Shown piece by piece: positions 59,910 to 64,000 of a DNA stretch of 64,000 nucleotides (its first letter is position 1; each line of letters opens with the position of its first letter). Made by a program: the position numbers and the translations under genes. The notes beneath the pieces were generated by a model. The model ran no database searches. It saw only the letters and a program-made list of their open reading frames with translations, and was not told the DNA's origin. Where the stretch lies: NCBI GenBank assembly GCA_964452645.1, contig CAYVMO010000008.1:1-64000 (forward strand), read 5' to 3'. Origin of the DNA: CAYXTW01 sp964452645. GTDB lineage: Bacteria; Zixibacteria; MSB-5A5; GN15; PGXB01.

Positions 59910-61172
59910 ATGAAGAAAATATTTATTACAGCAGCAATTATCCTGGCGCTGGCTCTTTCCGCCGCGGCGCAGGTAACTTTAATTCCGATGGATCAAACCC
60001 AGGCGGATCATTTGAAAGCGTACGGAGTCGCGTACAAAGCACTAAAAATGGGAAATAAGGTCGAATGGTTGTTGAATTATCGCGGCGGGTCGTTTACATT
60101 CGATACAGATGATGAATTAAGCAATTATTGCCTGATTCAGGGAGTGTCGACCGAAGAGATAACTTCGGCTCAGCTGTCCGACATCTATCGCACCATCGAT
60201 GTCGAAAATATGGAGCGGGTCCTGCTGGAAAAAGCCCCGGCGATAGCGGTCTATTCACCGAGCAACGTCGAACCGTGGGACGATGCCGTTACGCTCGCTT
60301 TGACTTACGCCGACATCGACTACGATCTTATCTGGGATGACGATGTCCTCACCGGCGCCCTGGAAAATTACGATTGGCTGCATCTGCACCATGAGGATTT
60401 CACCGGGCAGTACGGCAAGTTTTACGCTACCTTTCGCGACCAGCTGTGGTATCGTCAGGAAGTCGAAGCCAATGAAAATATGGCGCGTAAATTCGGATTT
60501 CATAAGGTTTCGCAGATGAAGCTCGAAGTGGCCAAGGCTATCAAAGATTATATTCGCCGCGGCGGTTTTATTTTTGCCATGTGCTCGGCCTGCGAAACGC
60601 TGGATATCGCTCTGGCCGCCGACGGGGTAGATATCTGTCCGCGTGAATTCGACGGCGATCCGGTCGATCCCGACGCGCAGCAGAGATTGGATTATTCCAA
60701 AACGCTGGCGTTCGAGAATTTCAAGGTCACGCTCGACCCCCTTTTGTATCGGCATAGCGATATCGATACCTATCCCGATCGGATGATTCGTTTTCCAACG
60801 CCGAATGATGATATTTTTTATCTGTTCGAGTTTTCCGCCAAACTCGATCCGGTCCCGACCATGCTGGTGCAGAATCATGTCGGCGCCGTGAAGGGCTTCA
60901 TGGGGCAGACTACCGCTTTCAGAAAATCGCTTTTGAAAAAGTACGTGACCGTTCTCGGTGAGGTGGAAGGGTACGACGAGGTGCGGTATATCCACGGAAA
61001 TTACGGACGCGGGACGTTTACGTTTTTATCAGGGCATGATCCGGAGGATTATCAGCACATGGTGGGTGATCCGCCGACCGATCTATCACTGCATAAAAAT
61101 TCCCCCGGTTATCGCTTGATTTTGAATAACGTTCTTTTCCCGGCCGCCAAAAAGAAAGAGCGGAAGACATAG
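59910..61172 (+). CDS. Conserved exported protein of a group often labelled asparagine synthetase B-like
   Basis: 420 residues from the ATG at 59910, start of a signal peptide (MKKIFITAAIILALALSAAA). VTLIPMDQTQADHLKAYGVAYKAL and GNKVEWLLNYRGGSF at the N-terminus and GTFTFLSGHDPEDYQH with KNSPGYRLILNNVLFPAAKKK near the end match an FCB group that databases often name asparagine synthetase B. No synthetase motif is visible. The middle (FIFAMCSACETLDIAL) and end resemble a glutamine-amidotransferase-1/ThuA-like fold. Function unknown; I would not accept the synthetase name. A longer frame starts 28 codons earlier. Confidence 0.7.
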   Translation: MKKIFITAAIILALALSAAAQVTLIPMDQTQADHLKAYGVAYKALKMGNKVEWLLNYRGGSFTFDTDDELSNYCLIQGVSTEEITSAQLSDIYRTIDVENMERVLLEKAPAIAVYSPSNVEPWDDAVTLALTYADIDYDLIWDDDVLTGALENYDWLHLHHEDFTGQYGKFYATFRDQLWYRQEVEANENMARKFGFHKVSQMKLEVAKAIKDYIRRGGFIFAMCSACETLDIALAADGVDICPREFDGDPVDPDAQQRLDYSKTLAFENFKVTLDPLLYRHSDIDTYPDRMIRFPTPNDDIFYLFEFSAKLDPVPTMLVQNHVGAVKGFMGQTTAFRKSLLKKYVTVLGEVEGYDEVRYIHGNYGRGTFTFLSGHDPEDYQHMVGDPPTDLSLHKNSPGYRLILNNVLFPAAKKKERKT

Positions 61173-61197
61173 TCCGGTATAAAAATAATAATGATGC

Positions 61198-61279
61198 CTT
61201 ACCCCTTGGGGCATGTTGAGGGTGGGATTGTACGAAATGGCAGTACAGCATAGATTAACGATCCCACGGCAAGCTGTGG
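61198..61279. repeat. Cluster of nested inverted repeats
   Basis: CCCCTTGGGG (61202-61211). Then GTGGGAT (61222-61228) with ATCCCAC (61261-61267) around an inner TGTAC / GTACA stem (61229-61233, 61243-61247). Then CCACGGC-aa-GCTGTGG (61264-61279), one mismatch. No T-run follows on either strand. The first core recurs at 35510-35527. Confidence 0.55.
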
Positions 61280-61328
61280 AGCACCTTGAACGTTTAATTG
61301 CAAAATAGTGACACATATGGAGTAAAAT

Positions 61329-61958
61329 ATGCTGCACATCACCGAACCGAAACTGAATAAATATATTCTTAGTATCATGCCGGAGCGCGATGATGTTCTA
61401 AAAGACATGGAGGCATATGCGCGGGAACATGATTTTCCTATTATTGGCCCCCTATGCGGGACATTTCTGCGCCAGCTGGCAATTGCTGTCAACGCCAGAA
61501 ATATTTTCGAGATGGGTTCCGGGTACGGCTATTCGGCGTACTGGTTCGCCGGGGGCATGCCTAAGGATGGAAAAATTATTTGTACCGAAGGCTCCGAAAA
61601 AAATAAAAAGCTGGCGATGCAGTACCTGAAGCGGGGTGGTTTTAACTCGATGGTCGATTTTCATGTCGGTTATGCTCAGGATGTTATTAAGGAATTCGAC
61701 GGGCCTTTTGATATAATACTCAACGACGTCGACAAAGAGCAGTATCCGGAATGTTTTGACCTGGCGATTCAGAAACTGCGAAAAGGCGGGATTTTTATAA
61801 CCGATAACGTTCTCTGGGACGGCTATATACTCGATGAAAGTCCTGATGAAGAAACGCGCGGGATACTGGAATTCAATCGCATGCTGTTTAATTCAAAAGA
61901 GACTCTGTCATCCATTATCCCGATGCGCGACGGGTTGGGTATGGCGGTGAAGCTGTAG
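61329..61958 (+). CDS. SAM-dependent O-methyltransferase (CCoAOMT/family 3 type)
   Basis: 209 residues. SAM motif I FEMGSGYGYSAYWFA, motif II ICTEGSEKNKKLA, FDIILNDVDKEQYPECFDLA with the metal-binding acidic residues, and GGIFITDNVLWDGYI are all as in the caffeoyl-CoA/catechol O-methyltransferase family. Substrate unknown. GGAG is 7 bp before the ATG. Convergent with the DUF885 gene that ends 20 bp away. Confidence 0.88.
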   Translation: MLHITEPKLNKYILSIMPERDDVLKDMEAYAREHDFPIIGPLCGTFLRQLAIAVNARNIFEMGSGYGYSAYWFAGGMPKDGKIICTEGSEKNKKLAMQYLKRGGFNSMVDFHVGYAQDVIKEFDGPFDIILNDVDKEQYPECFDLAIQKLRKGGIFITDNVLWDGYILDESPDEETRGILEFNRMLFNSKETLSSIIPMRDGLGMAVKL

Positions 61959-61977
61959 GTCAAACCTAAGGCTTGAC

Positions 61978-63669
61978 CTACTCCAATCCCCAAACCTCCC
62001 ATAAAATTCGCGGCGGCAGGGTACCTTCAGAGAGAAGGCGGTCGTGGAATTCTTTCAGCGAGAAGGCGTCGCCCTCTTTTTTCATCAAGGCGTCGCGGAG
62101 CTTTAAGATTTCCAATTTCCCTATCAAATAACTCATTTGAATTGTCGGGGTAAGCGTATAGCGATTGACCTCAACGCGAATCCAGGAGGTGTCGGAATCC
62201 AATTCTTCGGCCATCCAATTCACGGCTTCGTCGAGTGTCATCTGCCCGGTATGCAGCTTCACATCGACCACGATACGCGCCGCCCGAAAAAGAATACCGC
62301 CGAGGATATTCAAATATTGTCTTGTATCGTTTTCATAAAAACCGTTATTGTACATCATCTCTTCGCAGTACAACGCCCAGCCTTCATAGAGACATGGATT
62401 TTCCTGCCATTTGCGGACACTGTCGGTTACTTTTGCAGCCATCTCGAATTGTAAATGGTGCCCGGGGTACGCTTCATGCACGACCGAGCCCTTGAATCCT
62501 CGCCGCTCGATATATTTATATCTGGCTTCACGCTGCCCGGCATCCATATCATCGGGGATCGGCCGCACGTAAAAATGCCCGGTCTGCTCCGGTGAAAAAA
62601 CACCCGGCGGCTGGTAGGCGATTGAGCTGACGACATTCCGTAAAAAGGGCGGCGTCTCGATAACTTCGCAGCGGCCGATATCATCCGGAATCGTGACAAT
62701 ATTATTTTCTTTCAGGAAAATTTTGGTCTGCGCCACTTCCCAGTTATAATAATCGAGGACATCTTCCCGGGTGATGCAATCGATGACAAAAACCGAATCG
62801 TTGGCAGGTTTCGTCGAATCAAGCCGGGCCAGATATTCGTCATAATCATTTTTCGCTTTTTCAAAAAGCGCTTCGCCCAGTTTCAAAAGCGAATCGGAAT
62901 CAAAATCGAGAAAATACTCATGTTCCAGCTTATAGTCGAAATCCTGCTTGCCGAGAGCGAATGAGCCGGCTCCACCCGGTTCGACCGTATCAAGAAACTG
63001 CTTAAATTCCTGCAAGGCGGCAATCGCCCGCGCCGAGGCAGTATTAATTTCACCGGCCAATTCGGGAAATTCGGCGGCAAGTTCGGATTGCACCGTCTTA
63101 TAAAAATCGATACCGGTCGACAACATCTCCTTTGCCATGCTTATATAGATCGGGGCTGGATGCTCCATATTTTCTGTCGCCTGTTTGAACAGGTCGGGCA
63201 CGGCTTTCATGCGCGCGATAATATTCTGCACTCTCGTATCGAGCGGTGCATATTCTGAAGCGAGAATTAAATAAATACCGTTGACCGCATCGTCGACATA
63301 CATATAAGGATTTTTTTTATGCCATTTGATTTTGCTCAGGTTCTGCAGCGCGATATCGACATTACTTTTCAGAAGCTTCAGATCAATGCTGCTTCCCGGC
63401 GAAAGATTGCTTTTGTTGTACTTATATAATCTGGTTTCGAATTTTTTTAATCGCGATATTTCGTCCCTGATCGATTTCCGGGAGTAGTCGGCAAAACGAT
63501 AATCGTATTTGTGGATACCTCTTCCGGTCGACAAAACCGGATAAAACGATTGAAGATTTTCCAGGATTTCGGAAGATAGTTCTCTGAAGTTTTCTTCCAG
63601 CTCACTTCCGAAAATGGAAAGAGGCACTATCAGGGTTATTATCGATGCTGCGATTATTATCTTTTTCAC
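61978..63669 (-). CDS. DUF885 family exported protein, putative metallopeptidase (paralogue 2)
   Basis: 563 residues from GTG at 63669, chosen because GGAGG lies 4 bp upstream; an ATG 15 bp earlier would include the ribosome site. A signal peptide (about 1-22) but no lipobox. The motifs HEAYPGHHLQF and EGWALYCEEMM match the DUF885 gene at 43449, together with SYLIGKLEILKLRDA near the end. Mostly helical. A paralogue in the same window suggests a duplicated function at the envelope. It follows the TrmA-family gene by about 20 bp and is probably cotranscribed. Confidence 0.85.
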   Translation of the reverse strand: MKKIIIAASIITLIVPLSIFGSELEENFRELSSEILENLQSFYPVLSTGRGIHKYDYRFADYSRKSIRDEISRLKKFETRLYKYNKSNLSPGSSIDLKLLKSNVDIALQNLSKIKWHKKNPYMYVDDAVNGIYLILASEYAPLDTRVQNIIARMKAVPDLFKQATENMEHPAPIYISMAKEMLSTGIDFYKTVQSELAAEFPELAGEINTASARAIAALQEFKQFLDTVEPGGAGSFALGKQDFDYKLEHEYFLDFDSDSLLKLGEALFEKAKNDYDEYLARLDSTKPANDSVFVIDCITREDVLDYYNWEVAQTKIFLKENNIVTIPDDIGRCEVIETPPFLRNVVSSIAYQPPGVFSPEQTGHFYVRPIPDDMDAGQREARYKYIERRGFKGSVVHEAYPGHHLQFEMAAKVTDSVRKWQENPCLYEGWALYCEEMMYNNGFYENDTRQYLNILGGILFRAARIVVDVKLHTGQMTLDEAVNWMAEELDSDTSWIRVEVNRYTLTPTIQMSYLIGKLEILKLRDALMKKEGDAFSLKEFHDRLLSEGTLPPRILWEVWGLE

Positions 63670-63688
63670 GAAGCCTCCAGTCATGTTG

Positions 63689-64000
63689 TCATTTCGATTT
63701 AAAAAATCCGGTCACTACCTCAATATGCATCGTATGCGGAAACATATCGACCGGTACAACAGGTCCCATTTCATATCCGGCCTTTTTCAAAATCGATGCG
63801 TCACGTGAAAAAGTGGCCGGATTACATGAAATATATACAATTTTTTTATGATTCATTTCAATCAATCTTTTAAGCGCTTTGGGATGTATACCGGCTCGCG
63901 GTGGATCGATAACAGCGCAGGTCGATTTTCCTAAATCATCCATTGACGTCGTCAGTATCTCTTTTGCCGAACCGGTCATAAAATATATATTTTCAACGTT
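63689..64000 (-). CDS. TrmA/RumA-family RNA (uracil-5-)-methyltransferase, 3' part
   Basis: The last 103 residues; the 5' part lies beyond the window. AVIDPPRAGIHPKALKRLI, the catalytic-cysteine motif KIVYISCNPATFSRD and PVDMFPHTMHIEVV are diagnostic of uracil-C5 methyltransferases of the TrmA/RlmC/RlmD family. It uses SAM to methylate U in tRNA or 23S rRNA. Which target cannot be told from the C-terminus. Upstream of and close to the DUF885 gene on the same strand. Confidence 0.9.
   Translation of the reverse strand, partial: NVENIYFMTGSAKEILTTSMDDLGKSTCAVIDPPRAGIHPKALKRLIEMNHKKIVYISCNPATFSRDASILKKAGYEMGPVVPVDMFPHTMHIEVVTGFFKSK

Noticed and set aside
1..64000. tRNA, rRNA, CRISPR array, integrase or intact insertion sequence
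   Set aside because: None could be identified on either strand; the ORF6N gene alone does not make a prophage.

Overview
The window looks like a contig from an uncultivated bacterium of the FCB (Fibrobacteres-Chlorobi-Bacteroidetes) assemblage, most like candidate phylum Zixibacteria. The reasons are several large secreted proteins ending in a duplicated dockerin-like module (NIFDVTYLI..YLY..GPAP), one protein with a type IX secretion-type C-terminal tail (NYPNPFNPSTTIKY...GLYLYQI), a PorV/PorQ-like barrel, and a gluzincin-propeller-barrel protein. The taxonomic call is inference; there is no rRNA gene here. A run of exactly 100 Ns (35556-35655) shows a scaffolded draft assembly. No tRNA, rRNA, CRISPR array, prophage or intact insertion sequence was seen.

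Layout. 1-760 carries no convincing gene but holds a dense cluster of small palindromic repeats. 762-7760 (minus): a thrombospondin-type-3/dockerin protein, a gluzincin/TolB-propeller/Omp85-like fusion downstream of murA, and a CBM9-like lipoprotein. 8010-10523: a VCBS-repeat protein with the T9SS-type tail. 10662-14271: iron uptake, dtxR-feoA-feoB, with an apparently autoregulated and possibly leaderless promoter. 14375-15658: hemL. 15908-19483: a gluzincin exoprotease with He_PIG and dockerin modules. 19561-25100 (minus): a methyltransferase pseudogene, a YihY protein, an MscS channel, a small barrel and an FN3/VCBS lipoprotein. 25594-28368: a C25 (gingipain-like) protease. 28567-36024: a GT-C membrane glycosyltransferase, two heavy-metal-domain proteins, a PorV-like protein, a NapH-like ferredoxin, a DUF2892 protein, an SDR, a CPBP-like protein, then the assembly gap.

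36281-49220 (mostly minus): gyrA with unusual quinolone-pocket residues, an ECF S component overlapping a methyltransferase, an orphan DNA methyltransferase, an exported MsrB-MsrA fusion, a DUF885 lipoprotein, and the compact chain HNH-trpS-scpA-scpB-rluB-like. 49398-53191 (plus): an anchored gluzincin, an LpxL-like acyltransferase, a WaaF-like heptosyltransferase and a PfkB kinase, consistent with LPS synthesis. 53702-57739: a 1345-residue secreted protein with three tandem copies of a two-part WHE/WxDNG repeat that I do not recognise, flanked by dockerin modules. 57875-64000: rarA, an ORF6N gene, a conserved exported protein, an O-methyltransferase, a second DUF885 protein, and the 3' end of a TrmA-family rRNA methyltransferase.

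The main theme is cell-surface and secreted protein machinery (dockerin-tailed proteases, propeller proteins, T9SS-type sorting) set among housekeeping genes. The observations I find most worth checking are the A-B dyad repeat protein, the cohesin-like/dockerin combination, the dtxR promoter-operator, the GyrA pocket, and the hairpin repeat family with a compensatory base change.
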